A DNA stretch of 64,000 nt from Mageeibacillus sp. UBA1212. Lineage in GTDB: Bacteria; Bacillota; Clostridia; UBA1212. Both the position numbers and the translations under genes were made by a program. The stretch is from assembly GCA_002309655.1 (NCBI GenBank), contig DBXM01000002.1, positions 1 to 64,000 on the forward strand, read 5' to 3'. Below the pieces are notes generated by a model. The model worked only from the letters and a program-made list of their open reading frames with translations. It made no database searches and was not told the origin of the DNA. Below, in pieces: positions 34,119-41,938 of this stretch (the stretch's first letter is position 1; the number at the start of each line of letters is the position of its first letter).

Positions 34119-35450
34119 CTAAATCTTTAAATATGCCTTAAAATCGTCCAACTTGACGCTCTGCTGTTCTCCGGTTTTCATGTTTTTCAGCATGACCGAG
34201 GAACTTTCTTTTTCGTCCGCCCCGCAAACCATCACGTAGGGAATGCCAAGTTTGTTCGCATACGTCAGCTTTTTGCCCATTTTGCCGCCGTTGAGATACG
34301 TCTCCGCGGGAATTCCGGCCGCCCGCACTTCCGCCGCGACCCTCAGTCCGTAGTAGACCGTGTCATCCATCGGCACCACCAGCACCTTTGTCGTCGTCGC
34401 CGGTGCGTCGTCCGCTCCGATGATTCCCGACTCCCTGAGCTGGTAGAAAAGCCTCGAGAGGCCTATCGAAATTCCGACGCCGGGAAGCTTCTGCGACGTG
34501 TAGTTTGAAGCAAGTTCGTCATAACGGCCGCCCGAGCAGATGCTGCCGAGTTCCGGATGATCGTTGAGGAACGTCTCGTAAACGGTTCCCGTGTAGTAGT
34601 CGAGCCCGCGCGCGATCCTCAGATTCACGCTGAAGCACTCCTCCGGCACTCCGTATGCCGAAATCGCGCCGCAAACCGCCTCCAGCTCGTCCACGCCCGC
34701 CTTGAAAAGCTCGTTTTCGACGTTCATTGCCCTGAGCCCGCCGATAATCTCAGCCGGCTTCCCGCAAAGCGAAGCAAGTTCCGCCGCGGCCTTGACAGCC
34801 TCTTCGCCGAGCCCCAGCTTTGTGAGCTCCTCGCAGACCGCCTTCAGCCCGATCTTGTCAAGCCTGTCGATGCACCTCAGTACCTCGGTCGGATCCTCGA
34901 CGCCGTACTGCGCGAAAAAGCCTCCGAGCACCTTGCGGTTGTTGATCATGATCTTGAAGTCGCCGATGTCGAGTGATTTGAAGGTGTTGTAGATCACGCC
35001 CACGATTTCGGCGTCGTTGTAGACCGAAAGCGTCCCGTTGCCGACAATGTCGATGTCGCACTGGTAGAACTCCCTGAACCTGCCCTTCTGCGGTTTCTCG
35101 CCGCGGTAGACCTTCCCGATGTGATAGCGCCTGAACGGGAACGTGAGCTCGCCGCTGTGCATACTGACGTACCTCGCCAGCGGAACCGTCAGGTCAAACC
35201 TCAGCGAAAGGTCGTTGTCGCCCTTGTTGAACCGGTACACCTGCTTCGCCGTATCGCCCCCGCTCTTTGCGAGAAGCACCTCCGACCGCTCGATAACCGG
35301 CGTGTCGATGGGCACGAACCCGAAACTCTCGTATGAATTTCTGATCTTGTCGAGCATCGCGTTAAAAAGAATCTGCTCGCGCGGAAGAAGTTCCATGAAC
35401 CCGGCGAGAATCGAAGGCTCGACGATCTGCTTTTTTTCGTTATTTTCCAT
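34119..35450 (-). CDS. hisS: Histidyl-tRNA synthetase
   Basis: About 443 residues; charges tRNA-His. Class II motifs: motif 2 in FREFYQCDIDIVG, preceded by RFDLTVPLARYV (His-binding), and the histidine-specific RGLDYYTGTVYE with later GGRYDELASNY and motif 3 GISIGLSRLF. The C-terminal anticodon-binding domain is present (KVLVVPMDDTVYYGLRVA). Start MENNEKK at 35450 has AGGGAAAT close by; the longer upstream start is rejected because it runs back over the terminator of tRNA-Lys. The gene lies 82 bp after tRNA-Lys. Confidence 0.95.
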   Translation of the reverse strand: MENNEKKQIVEPSILAGFMELLPREQILFNAMLDKIRNSYESFGFVPIDTPVIERSEVLLAKSGGDTAKQVYRFNKGDNDLSLRFDLTVPLARYVSMHSGELTFPFRRYHIGKVYRGEKPQKGRFREFYQCDIDIVGNGTLSVYNDAEIVGVIYNTFKSLDIGDFKIMINNRKVLGGFFAQYGVEDPTEVLRCIDRLDKIGLKAVCEELTKLGLGEEAVKAAAELASLCGKPAEIIGGLRAMNVENELFKAGVDELEAVCGAISAYGVPEECFSVNLRIARGLDYYTGTVYETFLNDHPELGSICSGGRYDELASNYTSQKLPGVGISIGLSRLFYQLRESGIIGADDAPATTTKVLVVPMDDTVYYGLRVAAEVRAAGIPAETYLNGGKMGKKLTYANKLGIPYVMVCGADEKESSSVMLKNMKTGEQQSVKLDDFKAYLKI

Positions 35451-35496
35451 ATTTCCCTGCCTTCGGGGAATCCGGCGTTTCCGGTCCCCCTTTAAA

Positions 35497-35530
35497 CGAA
35501 ATGCCCCGGAATGATTTACAAACCGGGGCA
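35497..35530 (-). terminator. Terminator-like hairpin between tRNA-Lys and hisS
   Basis: TGCCCCGG (35502-35509) pairs with CCGGGGCA (35523-35530), followed on the minus strand by TTTCGTTTAAAG. Read-through into hisS is possible. Confidence 0.6.
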
Positions 35531-35532
35531 AA

Positions 35533-35608
35533 TGGTGACCCATCGGAGGCTCGAACTCCGGACACCCTGATTAAAAGCCAGGTGCTCTACCGACTGAGCT
35601 AATGAGTC
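35533..35608 (-). tRNA. tRNA-Lys (UUU)
   Basis: 76 nt including encoded CCA. Acceptor arms GACTCAT and ATGGGTC pair; the D-arm has TAGCTCAGTCGGTAGAGC; the anticodon loop CTTTTAA gives UUU; the T-arm has GGAGTTCGAGCCTCC. Preceded by a near-consensus promoter. Confidence 0.97.
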
Positions 35609-35630
35609 ATGCGCATTTTCGCGCCCGATT

Positions 35631-35659
35631 ATGATATCAAATCCGCTCAAATATGTCAA
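35631..35659 (-). promoter_or_regulatory. Promoter of tRNA-Lys
   Basis: Minus-strand TTGACA (35654-35659), 17-bp spacer, TATCAT (35631-35636); about 22 bp before the tRNA 5' end. Confidence 0.8.
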
Positions 35660-35757
35660 CAGTTTTTTTGCGTTTTTCTGAAAAATCGCGCAAACGCCTT
35701 CAAAAAACCGCCTTTCCGGCCTTTAAACGCCTGTTCGCGAGTTCTTCCGGCCCCGCT

Positions 35758-36162
35758 TTACTGCCCTTTCCGGGAGTTCTCCGGCCGGGAGTTCTCCGAC
35801 CCGCCTTTCTCGATCGAGTCAAGAACCGCCTTCGCCGCTTCAAGCTCCGCCACCGCCGCTCTTCTCGCCGCCGCCACCGCCTCGGTGTTCTCCGACGGTT
35901 TCCTCACGCGCCTCTGTCTCTTTTTTTTGCTGACCAGCACGCAGAGCGACGCGACGAACCCGGCGAGAACAACTCCGAGACCCGCGCAGACCGCAAACGA
36001 GGCCGCAGTGTATTCCCGGAAAAAGTCTGAAACGCCTTCGACTCCGGTCTTATCGAGAACGAAGCTCCGGACCGGCTCAACCGCAATGTACGCGACCGCC
36101 GCCAGCACCGCAAGCCCAAGCAGCACCGCACAAATTATGAGGAACACTCTCTCAGCTTTCAT
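35758..36162 (-). CDS. Small two-helix membrane protein
   Basis: 134 residues with helices at about 6-27 and 58-80, a Lys/Arg-rich stop-transfer (KKKRQRRVRK) and a C-terminal Ala/Glu helix ending in a polar SENSRPENSRK tail. No family recognised. Start MKAERVF at 36162 follows a GGGAGGTG site. Alone between the tRNA-Lys promoter and a tandem-repeat region; any function is unknown. Confidence 0.6.
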   Translation of the reverse strand: MKAERVFLIICAVLLGLAVLAAVAYIAVEPVRSFVLDKTGVEGVSDFFREYTAASFAVCAGLGVVLAGFVASLCVLVSKKKRQRRVRKPSENTEAVAAARRAAVAELEAAKAVLDSIEKGGSENSRPENSRKGQ

Positions 36163-36287
36163 CCGGAACACCTCCCGTCTTTCCCGAAACCGGCCTTTTT
36201 CAGCCCTCATCTTATATTTTCGCATTTTTCGAGCCGAAATTCAATATAAATATTAAAATTAAACGCCTGCGCATTAGGCTTTATCTT

Positions 36288-36407
36288 TTAGCGCTCGCAG
36301 GTCTCCGCCAACTTCCAGTGTTTTTTCATGCGCCGCCCGTGTTTTTTCATACGCCCGTGTTTTTTCATACGCCCGTGTTTTTTCATGCGCCGCCCGTGTT
36401 TTCTCAT
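36288..36407 (-). CDS. Possible repeat-encoded basic 39-residue peptide
   Basis: A minus-strand frame of 39 codons opens at ATG 36407 and repeats the unit MKKHGR or MKKHGRR four to five times before ending WKLAETCER. Repeat units are 18 or 21 bp, so the frame is kept. The ribosome site is weak (AGGCGG only 3 bp before ATG). It may simply be noncoding repeat; expression is unproven. Confidence 0.2.
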   Translation of the reverse strand: MRKHGRRMKKHGRMKKHGRMKKHGRRMKKHWKLAETCER

Positions 36408-36427
36408 ACGCCGCCTATGTTTTCCCA
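36318..36427. repeat. Short tandem-repeat array (18/21-bp units)
   Basis: About six copies of CGTGTTTTTTCATACGCC, some with an extra CGC to make 21 bp; the last copy is degenerate. Units abut without spacers, so it is not a CRISPR array. Confidence 0.85.
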
Positions 36428-36434
36428 AAAGTGC

Positions 36435-36463
36435 TTGAATATTTTCCGCCGGTGTTGTAAATT
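36435..36463 (+). promoter_or_regulatory. Possible promoter of the EamA transporter gene
   Basis: TTGAAT (36435-36440), 17-bp spacer, TAAATT (36458-36463), about 36 bp before the start codon. The -10 box is a poor match. Confidence 0.4.
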
Positions 36464-36498
36464 ACGTTCTGAAATAAACTACGGAGTGATTTTGCTTT

Positions 36499-37464
36499 AT
36501 GCCTTATCTGCTTCTTGCCGGCGCATGCCTGTTTTTCTCGATCCAGTTCATATTCCCGAAGCTCTTCCAGCGGCGAACCGACGGCACGGTTCACGCCGCC
36601 ACGTGGAGCAACCTCATGAACGGTATCGCGATGTTCGCGATCTTTTTCGCAATCAACGGCTTCACGCTGGCTTTTTCGCGCTCTTCCGTGCTTTTCGCCG
36701 TCGTCTACTCGCTGAGCAGCATCGTCTGCACCGTCGCCTCGCTTATCGGCATGACCGTCACGAGCGTCGCGGCGATAACGTTCTACACCCTTCTGGGCGG
36801 CGTCGTGCTGCCGTTCTTCTACGGAGTTGCGGTGCTCGGCGAAAAACCCTCGGTTTGGCGCTGGACCGGCGCCGCGCTCCTTGTCGCCGCGCTGCTGATT
36901 CCTTTTGTGCTCGACAATATCTCGGCCAAAAAGAACAAGTCTCAGGCTGATTCCGGCGATATTCCCGGGGATCGCAAGACTCCCTCAAAGCTCAAGATAA
37001 TCCTCTGCGCCGCCGGCGTTTTCGTCACGAACGGTCTGATCAGCATCGTCACCACCGCCGCAATGCGCGAACCCGACGCCGTCTCCGACCGCGACTTTCT
37101 GCTGATTGCCACACTTATAAGGATCGCCTGCTCCCTCGCGATGCTCGCCTTTTTCTGGATCAGGAACAAGACGCGCACTCCGCTTCCGACCGACACCCGC
37201 ACGGGGCTTCCCGCCGGCGGCAAGGTCATGCTGCTCCTGTTTTTCTTCTGCTTCTGCTACGCGCTTCTGAACGGTGCCGGCAACCTCTGCAGCCTCAACT
37301 GCGCCAAGCAGATGGACGCCTCGCTTCAATACCCGGTCATCAGCGCCGCATGCATTATCTTCTCCGCGGTCATCGGCTTCCTGATCTTCCGCGAAAAGCC
37401 GAGCAAAGGCTCCCTGATCGGCATCGCGGTCTCCGTCGTCGGCATCATTTTGTTCATCTTTTGA
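36499..37464 (+). CDS. EamA/DMT-family transporter
   Basis: 321 residues with about ten membrane helices in two five-helix halves separated by a polar loop (about 145-165), the layout of drug/metabolite transporters. The second half ends LQYPVISAACIIFSAVIGFLIFREKPS (in pieces) and GIAVSVVGIILFIF, typical of EamA proteins. It likely exports or imports a small metabolite; substrate is unknown. CGGAGTG site ahead of ATG. One of the few plus-strand genes in this stretch; it converges with the 37563 gene on a shared terminator. Confidence 0.85.
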   Translation: MPYLLLAGACLFFSIQFIFPKLFQRRTDGTVHAATWSNLMNGIAMFAIFFAINGFTLAFSRSSVLFAVVYSLSSIVCTVASLIGMTVTSVAAITFYTLLGGVVLPFFYGVAVLGEKPSVWRWTGAALLVAALLIPFVLDNISAKKNKSQADSGDIPGDRKTPSKLKIILCAAGVFVTNGLISIVTTAAMREPDAVSDRDFLLIATLIRIACSLAMLAFFWIRNKTRTPLPTDTRTGLPAGGKVMLLLFFFCFCYALLNGAGNLCSLNCAKQMDASLQYPVISAACIIFSAVIGFLIFREKPSKGSLIGIAVSVVGIILFIF

Positions 37465-37490
37465 TTTTACCTTGTTTTAGGATAAAACAC

Positions 37491-37538
37491 AAAGCGGCCC
37501 GGTCTTTTTGGTTTAACCGAAAAGACCGGGCCGCCGCT
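37491..37538. terminator. Bidirectional terminator between convergent genes
   Basis: 14-bp inverted repeat (37495-37508 and 37520-37533, CGGCCCGGTCTTTT and complement). T-rich on both sides (CCGCTTTCC on plus; CTTTGTGTTTT on minus). Confidence 0.75.
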
Positions 37539-37562
37539 TTCCTCACCTAAAAACCCGGGGAA

Positions 37563-38288
37563 CTACTCCCCGCGGCATGCTTTCACAAAGGCCTCGAATA
37601 TCGCCTTCTGCTTCGGGTCCTTTTGCCACAGATGCTCGGGGTGCCACTGGACTCCCACGCAGAAAGACATATCCGTCTTTTCGATGCATTCGATTATTCC
37701 GTCGTCGGCTCTGGCGGTAACAACAAACCCTTCACCGACCCTGTCCACAGCCTGGTGGTGGTGCGAATTGACCATAATACGCTCTTCCTTCACGAAACCG
37801 TAAAGTCGCGAAGGCTTTGAAACGTTCACGTACTGCGTTGCCACGTTCGCGGGCGAATGTTGGGAATGGAGCAGCCTTGCGGCGCCGTCCTCCGCTCTGT
37901 ACTCACCGGGAATATCCTGGTAAAGCGTTCCACCGGCCGCCACGTTGATCAGCTGGATGCCTCTGCAGATCGCCAGCACCGGTCTGTCAAGGCGCACTGC
38001 CGCCCTGAAATACCCGAGTTCGGCGCGGTCCCTTTCGGGCTGAACTTCCCCGCACCCGATGCGCATATTCTGTCCGTACTCGTCAGGCGAAACGTCGTTT
38101 CCGCCCGAGAACAGAAACCCGTCGACCCTCTTCGCGACCTCTTCAAAATCGCTCTCTTCCGGCTTCATCGAAACCAAAACGGGAATCGCGCCGCACGCTT
38201 CAAGCGCGTCAAAATATGCCGCGGAAGTGTAATATCTTCCCTCTCCCTGGGACAGCCCGGGCGTCACCGCAATCAAAACTTTTTTCAT
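37563..38288 (-). CDS. Class I glutamine amidotransferase-like (peptidase C26, gamma-glutamyl hydrolase type)
   Basis: 241 residues. Triad-type signatures: nucleophile Cys108 in VLAICRGIQLINV, and the His-Glu pair in VGVQWHPEH. The early FLFSGGNDVSP also fits the PuuD-like family, which cleaves gamma-glutamyl bonds, for example in gamma-glutamyl-GABA. No synthetase domain is attached. Start is ATG 38288 or the TTG at 38297, differing by three residues. No other polyamine genes are nearby, so the substrate is uncertain. Confidence 0.88.
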   Translation of the reverse strand: MKKVLIAVTPGLSQGEGRYYTSAAYFDALEACGAIPVLVSMKPEESDFEEVAKRVDGFLFSGGNDVSPDEYGQNMRIGCGEVQPERDRAELGYFRAAVRLDRPVLAICRGIQLINVAAGGTLYQDIPGEYRAEDGAARLLHSQHSPANVATQYVNVSKPSRLYGFVKEERIMVNSHHHQAVDRVGEGFVVTARADDGIIECIEKTDMSFCVGVQWHPEHLWQKDPKQKAIFEAFVKACRGE

Positions 38289-38355
38289 ATCGTCCAATCA
38301 GTCTAAAATACAATTCACGGATACGGTTCAAGCCCCGTTCCTTAATTCAAACGTA

Positions 38356-38399
38356 AAGAAAGGCGCACCCTGCCGCAATCACGCCGCCCGGTGCGCCTT
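38356..38399 (-). terminator. Terminator of the desulfoferrodoxin-rubrerythrin operon
   Basis: 10-bp inverted repeat (38360-38369 and 38390-38399, AAGGCGCACC and complement), followed on the minus strand by TCTTTACG. Confidence 0.7.
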
Positions 38400-38446
38400 A
38401 CCGTTCACCGGCGAACCCGCCGGATGAAATCAATAGCCGGCCTTAT

Positions 38447-39295
38447 TTAGTAGGCAAATACGTACTCGTCTCCGAACTCAACCGGCAAAATCTCGACATC
38501 AGGAACCTGTTCGAGCGCCTGCTCAAGTTCTCTCTCGCAGAATTTGCAGAGTCTGTAGCCCTGACGTGTCGCCTCACGCGCGGCGGTGGTTGCCTCTTCA
38601 CTCGCTTCGATAGCGATAAGCTCGCCGGTGTTGTGGAGCGACTGGCAGTTCTCGTCGAGGTGGAAGCAGTGGCCGAACGCGGTTACGTAAACCTGCGCCT
38701 GGTCAAGAGAAATAGCCTGGTTGACGTCTTCCTCCGAAACCGGATGGTAGTCGATGGACGAGAACACGCCGATAAGCAGCGCCACGATAGCGACCGCGGC
38801 GGCAATCCACTTCTCTTTGGTGTTGAGCTTGCTGTTCTTGCTCGTGAAAAGAACGATAATAAACGGCACGAAGCAGAGTATCGCGACGATTGCGCCGAGC
38901 TGGTTCTGAATGAAGAACCTGAACTTGTTCTCTCTTGAGCAGGGATCGAGGTGGTTGGCTTTCTTCCAGAGCTGTGAGCCGATCACAAGGAAGATAAGGT
39001 CAAGGACCAGGAAGATGATGAGATAGAGCAAATAGTTGTCGGGAAGCGTCGGAATAAGATCCGGGAGGTACCACTTGCCGGTGACGTTCATGATAGCTAC
39101 CAGCTCGCATGCGAGAGCAAGTACCCAAAGGATGATTGCGCCTACACGCAGCCCCGTTGCTTTTGACTTGTCGGCCTCTGTAACGGCGACCTTGGCGGTC
39201 TTCTTGGAAGAGGTGGTCGTCTTGGCGGCGGTGGACTTCGTCACGGTTTTTTTGGTTCCGTCCGACTGCTGCTTAATAATTTTCTTTTCTGCCAT
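38447..39295 (-). CDS. Membrane protein with basic N-terminus and Cys-rich extracytoplasmic tail
   Basis: 282 residues. A Lys/Thr-rich N-terminus (about 1-45), then four membrane helices (about 50-70, 87-107, 130-152 and 165-183). The C-terminal ~90 residues hold CFHLDENCQSLHNTG and YRLCKFCERELEQ; the paired cysteines plus His resemble a small metal- or zinc-binding module sometimes seen after nucleases (x-Cys-x6-Cys ... Cys-xx-Cys). No enzyme domain recognised. It lies 30 bp after rubrerythrin and before the operon terminator, so it is probably part of the same oxygen-response transcript. AAGGAGAAC ribosome site. Confidence 0.72.
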   Translation of the reverse strand: MAEKKIIKQQSDGTKKTVTKSTAAKTTTSSKKTAKVAVTEADKSKATGLRVGAIILWVLALACELVAIMNVTGKWYLPDLIPTLPDNYLLYLIIFLVLDLIFLVIGSQLWKKANHLDPCSRENKFRFFIQNQLGAIVAILCFVPFIIVLFTSKNSKLNTKEKWIAAAVAIVALLIGVFSSIDYHPVSEEDVNQAISLDQAQVYVTAFGHCFHLDENCQSLHNTGELIAIEASEEATTAAREATRQGYRLCKFCERELEQALEQVPDVEILPVEFGDEYVFAY

Positions 39296-39325
39296 AATAG
39301 TTCTCCTTCGTAAAAGTGAAAGTTA

Positions 39326-39985
39326 TTAATAGTTCTCAGAGTGTACTTCAAAATAACTCTGAGGATGTGCGCAAACAGGGCAAATCTCCGGAGCTTTCGT
39401 TCCAACAACGATGTGTCCGCAGTTTCTGCACTCCCAAACCTTGACTTCGCTCTTCGCGAAAACTTCCTGCGCCTCTACGTTGTGAAGCAGCGCGCGGTAT
39501 CTCTCCTCGTGGCGCTTCTCGATGGCCGCGACCCCGCGGAATTTCGCCGCAAGTGCCGGGAAGCCCTCGGCCTCAGCCGTCTTTGCGAAATTCTCGTACA
39601 TGTCGGTCCACTCGAAATTCTCGCCCTCGGCTGCCGCGAGAAGATTCTCGGCCGTCGAACCGATTCCGTTGAGTTCCTTGAACCAGAGCTTCGCGTGCTC
39701 TTTCTCATTGTCGGCCGTCTTCAGGAACAGCTCGGCAATCTGCTCAAAGCCCTCTTTTTTTGCCTTCGAAGCAAAATATGTATACTTGTTTCTGGCCTGA
39801 GACTCGCCCGCGAAAGCGGCAAGCAGATTCTGCTCGGTCTTCGTTCCGGCATACGGATTGGACTTCTTCGCTTCCTCGATAAGCTCGAGGCTGTCTCCGT
39901 CAACACCGCATACAGGGCAAACCGGGGTCTCTCCGTCAGCCACTTCAAACTCTTCGCCGCATACCAGGCAACGATACTTTTTCAT
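39326..39985 (-). CDS. Rubrerythrin with rubredoxin-type motifs at both ends
   Basis: 219 residues. It reduces hydrogen peroxide in anaerobes using a di-iron centre. A short N-terminal rubredoxin-like knuckle (CLVCGEEF ... CPVCG, residues 5-26) precedes the ferritin-like four-helix domain (AFAGESQARNKYTYFA; DNEKEHAKLWF; AAIEKRHEERY), which supplies the E-xx-H iron ligands. A normal C-terminal rubredoxin domain follows (CRNCGHIV ... CPVCAHPQSYF). Most rubrerythrins have only the C-terminal one. ACGGAGGTTATT ribosome site; 56 bp after desulfoferrodoxin. Confidence 0.94.
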   Translation of the reverse strand: MKKYRCLVCGEEFEVADGETPVCPVCGVDGDSLELIEEAKKSNPYAGTKTEQNLLAAFAGESQARNKYTYFASKAKKEGFEQIAELFLKTADNEKEHAKLWFKELNGIGSTAENLLAAAEGENFEWTDMYENFAKTAEAEGFPALAAKFRGVAAIEKRHEERYRALLHNVEAQEVFAKSEVKVWECRNCGHIVVGTKAPEICPVCAHPQSYFEVHSENY

Positions 39986-40041
39986 AATAACCTCCGTGAA
40001 TTCAATAATTATATCTGAAAGGACAGGCCTTTCTTATATGT

Positions 40042-40416
40042 TCAGCCTTTCCAAAGTCCGTGCAGATTGCAATATGCAAAGACCTCTTCGACTTCGTCTC
40101 CCTCGCAAATCGGGAAGCAGACTTTGGGCTCGTCACCGGGATGAAGCGCCTTCCTCTGATTGCCGGATTTGGTTTTAAGGGCGACCCACTCGATATAGTG
40201 CGCGTCAACCATGGGATGCGCGACGAATCCTATATCAACAATTACCTTTCCGTTTTCGACAGTCCATACCGGAACGTGCTTCTCGACGGAAGCGTCCGTC
40301 GTGCCCGGAATTATCTGCTTCATAGGCTGTCCGCAGCACATGATCGGCACGCCTGTCTTTTTAACGACGGCCACGATCTGTCCGCATTTCTCGCAACGGT
40401 AAAATAGCATTTCCAT
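40042..40416 (-). CDS. dfx: Desulfoferrodoxin (superoxide reductase)
   Basis: 124 residues; reduces superoxide to peroxide without making oxygen. An N-terminal desulforedoxin domain has YRCEKCGQIV and IMCCGQPM (four Cys ligands of the Fe(SCys)4 centre). The catalytic domain shows EKHVPVW, HPMVDAHYIEW and CNLHGLW (four His and one Cys ligands). So it is a two-iron SOR. Start at 40416 follows AGGAGGTATTAT; the longer frame upstream crosses the promoter and is rejected. First gene of the operon, followed by the peroxide-reducing rubrerythrin, a logical pair. Confidence 0.95.
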   Translation of the reverse strand: MEMLFYRCEKCGQIVAVVKKTGVPIMCCGQPMKQIIPGTTDASVEKHVPVWTVENGKVIVDIGFVAHPMVDAHYIEWVALKTKSGNQRKALHPGDEPKVCFPICEGDEVEEVFAYCNLHGLWKG

Positions 40417-40536
40417 ATAATACCTCCTGATTTTCCGGCATCTGGCGCGGGCCTTCTGCCGTACTGAACTTACGTAATTTCCCGTTTTTTGCATCGTCGA
40501 AAACCATAGTTTTCCCGTGCCGCTGTACTCACCTTA

Positions 40537-40565
40537 ATTGTACCAAAAAACTCGTAAATGGTCAA
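40537..40565 (-). promoter_or_regulatory. Promoter of dfx-rubrerythrin operon
   Basis: Minus-strand TTGACC (40560-40565), 17-bp spacer, TACAAT (40537-40542), about 115 bp before dfx. Confidence 0.7.
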
Positions 40566-40609
40566 CAGTTTTCTTGTCTTCGACCGCTCGACCGCTCTTA
40601 CCCGCCCGG

Positions 40610-41092
40610 TTATTTCCGGTCATTTCCGCCGTCTTGAGGCTCTTCCGCGGGCTCTTCGCCGCTCTCTTCCGCGTCCATAATTTTATAGAGCGCCTTGTAG
40701 AGCACCGAGGCCTCTTCCGCCGTCAGCGGCGAGCAGCTTTCCACCGCCTCGGGAACGTCCGCCGCCTTGTCTCTCAGCCGCATTCCCTCTTCGGTAACCG
40801 AACAGACAAGCATTCTCTCATCCGAGTCGGACCTGCGCCTTTCGATGTAGTTCTTTGCCTCCAGGCTTTTCAATACAGGCGTAAGCGTCCCCGAATCGAG
40901 CCTGAGCTTTGAGCAGAGCGTCTTCATTTCGACCGTTCCGTACTCCCAGAAGACCGTCATCGTTATATACTGCGTATACGTCAGATTCAGTTCTTTCAGG
41001 AACGGACCGTATCTCCTGATCACCGCTCTCGAACAGGCATAGATAGGAAAGCACATCTGGTTATCGAGCTTAAGTTTGTCGTATTTAGTCAT
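40610..41092 (-). CDS. OhrR-type MarR-family redox repressor
   Basis: 160 residues, winged-helix MarR fold. The N-terminal LDNQMCFPIYACSRAVIRRY places Cys14 exactly where OhrR proteins carry the peroxide-sensing cysteine; LTYTQYITMTVFWEYG and LRLDSGTLTPVLKSLEAKNYIERRRSDSDER match too (each seen as a conserved block). Oxidation of the cysteine normally releases DNA. No ohr gene lies next to it. The acidic tail (EESGEEPAEEPQ) is extra. Start MTKYDKLKL at 41092. Last gene of a transcript whose promoter carries palindromic operators, so autoregulation is likely. Confidence 0.88.
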   Translation of the reverse strand: MTKYDKLKLDNQMCFPIYACSRAVIRRYGPFLKELNLTYTQYITMTVFWEYGTVEMKTLCSKLRLDSGTLTPVLKSLEAKNYIERRRSDSDERMLVCSVTEEGMRLRDKAADVPEAVESCSPLTAEEASVLYKALYKIMDAEESGEEPAEEPQDGGNDRK

Positions 41093-41139
41093 TTCCGCGT
41101 CTCTCATCCGCGCAAAACACACGGGTTGGCAATGCCGTT

Positions 41140-41535
41140 TCAATCTATGCGGATTGTCTCAGGCGGTGCGCCGAAGGAATTGATCACGGCCACTGCGTTC
41201 CTGATTCTGAACACAGCCGTATTTCCGTCGTCCGGTGAATACATCCCTTTCAGCTCAGGGTACGCGTCGAGCATGTGAACGCGCGCCTCTCTCCTGTCGT
41301 CAAGTTCCGCCTCGCCCGAAACTCTGATCCACTTTCCTTCCGCAAACGCGCAGATCTCGAAGTGCGGATTCGCGAGCAGCTGCTTCGCCACCGCCTTGAC
41401 AAGTCCCGTCTGGAAATACAGACCGCCTTCGAACATATCAATTGTGCCGAACGGCCTGACTTTAGGGCAGTCGCCGTCAACGGTCGCAAGGTAATACGTT
41501 CCGCACTTTTTCAGGAACTCATAAACTCTTACCAT
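41140..41535 (-). CDS. Pyridoxamine 5'-phosphate oxidase-like flavin-binding protein
   Basis: 131 residues with the split-barrel FMN-binding pattern: YYLATVDGDCPKVRPFGTIDMFEGGLYFQTG and the ANPHFEICAFAEGKWIRVSGEAEL block that follows (each a typical PNPOx-like segment). Such small clostridial proteins bind FMN and reduce small molecules; substrate unknown. It sits between the TSCPD and OhrR-type genes in one transcript, suggesting peroxide-responsive expression. AGGAGGAAATCGAA ribosome site. Confidence 0.87.
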   Translation of the reverse strand: MVRVYEFLKKCGTYYLATVDGDCPKVRPFGTIDMFEGGLYFQTGLVKAVAKQLLANPHFEICAFAEGKWIRVSGEAELDDRREARVHMLDAYPELKGMYSPDDGNTAVFRIRNAVAVINSFGAPPETIRID

Positions 41536-41588
41536 TTCGATTTCCTCCTAATTTTAGAGCATAAAGCTCCTGCCCGGCAGTCGCGCCG

Positions 41589-41849
41589 TCACGCTTTGAC
41601 GGTCTCGTTGTACGCCTTGCGCACACCCTTCGCGAACTGGTCCGCGCACGAAGTGTTCTTAAAGCCGCAGGTGTTCCCTTTCAGCTTTCTCTCAATTTCA
41701 TCGACCGTCATTCCGTCGACAAGAATCGCGATCGCTTTAAGGTTGCCGTTGCAGCCGCCGGTGAACCTTACGTTTGTGATGACGTCGCCGTCGATGTCGA
41801 AATCGATCTTCCTGGAGCAGACTCCCTCGGGATAAAACTCGTAATGCAT
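41589..41849 (-). CDS. TSCPD-domain protein (TIGR03905-like)
   Basis: 86 residues. GVCSRKIDFDIDGD, FTGGCNGNLKAIAILVDG and NTCGFKNTSCADQFAKGV are the conserved blocks of the small TSCPD family, a domain also found at the C-terminus of some ribonucleotide reductases; four cysteines may bind metal. Function of the stand-alone form is not established. AAGGAGGCGT site. First gene of the TSCPD-PNPOx-OhrR transcript. Confidence 0.88.
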   Translation of the reverse strand: MHYEFYPEGVCSRKIDFDIDGDVITNVRFTGGCNGNLKAIAILVDGMTVDEIERKLKGNTCGFKNTSCADQFAKGVRKAYNETVKA

Positions 41850-41913
41850 ATCTTAAATACGCCTCCTTTTTTGCTGCCGGACGTCCTCCGACCCCGGCCG
41901 TTTTTAAGTTGAA

Positions 41914-41938
41914 CTCAATTCAATTGAGCTCAATTGAA
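41914..41938. promoter_or_regulatory. Palindromic operators, probably for the OhrR-type repressor
   Basis: CTCAATTCAATTGAG (41914-41928) is a 7+1+7 palindrome, and an overlapping perfect 20-bp palindrome spans 41919-41938. They touch the -10 box and cover the expected transcription start. AATTGAATT-type cores are known OhrR targets, so binding by the operon's own MarR protein is likely but unproven. Confidence 0.7.

Larger units (their letters stand above)
36163..36498. other. 336-bp intergenic region with a tandem-repeat array
   Basis: Contains the 18/21-bp tandem array (36318-36427), a weak plus-strand promoter and a possible short minus-strand reading frame (36288-36407). Nothing else recognised. 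Confidence 0.5.

Noticed and set aside
36318..36427. CRISPR array
   Set aside because: Repeats abut directly with no unique spacers and no cas genes nearby.
36318..36950. A 210-codon plus-strand frame beginning in the tandem repeat (FFH-TP units)
   Set aside because: Runs out of frame through the EamA transporter gene and has no ribosome site; only the repeat itself is of interest.
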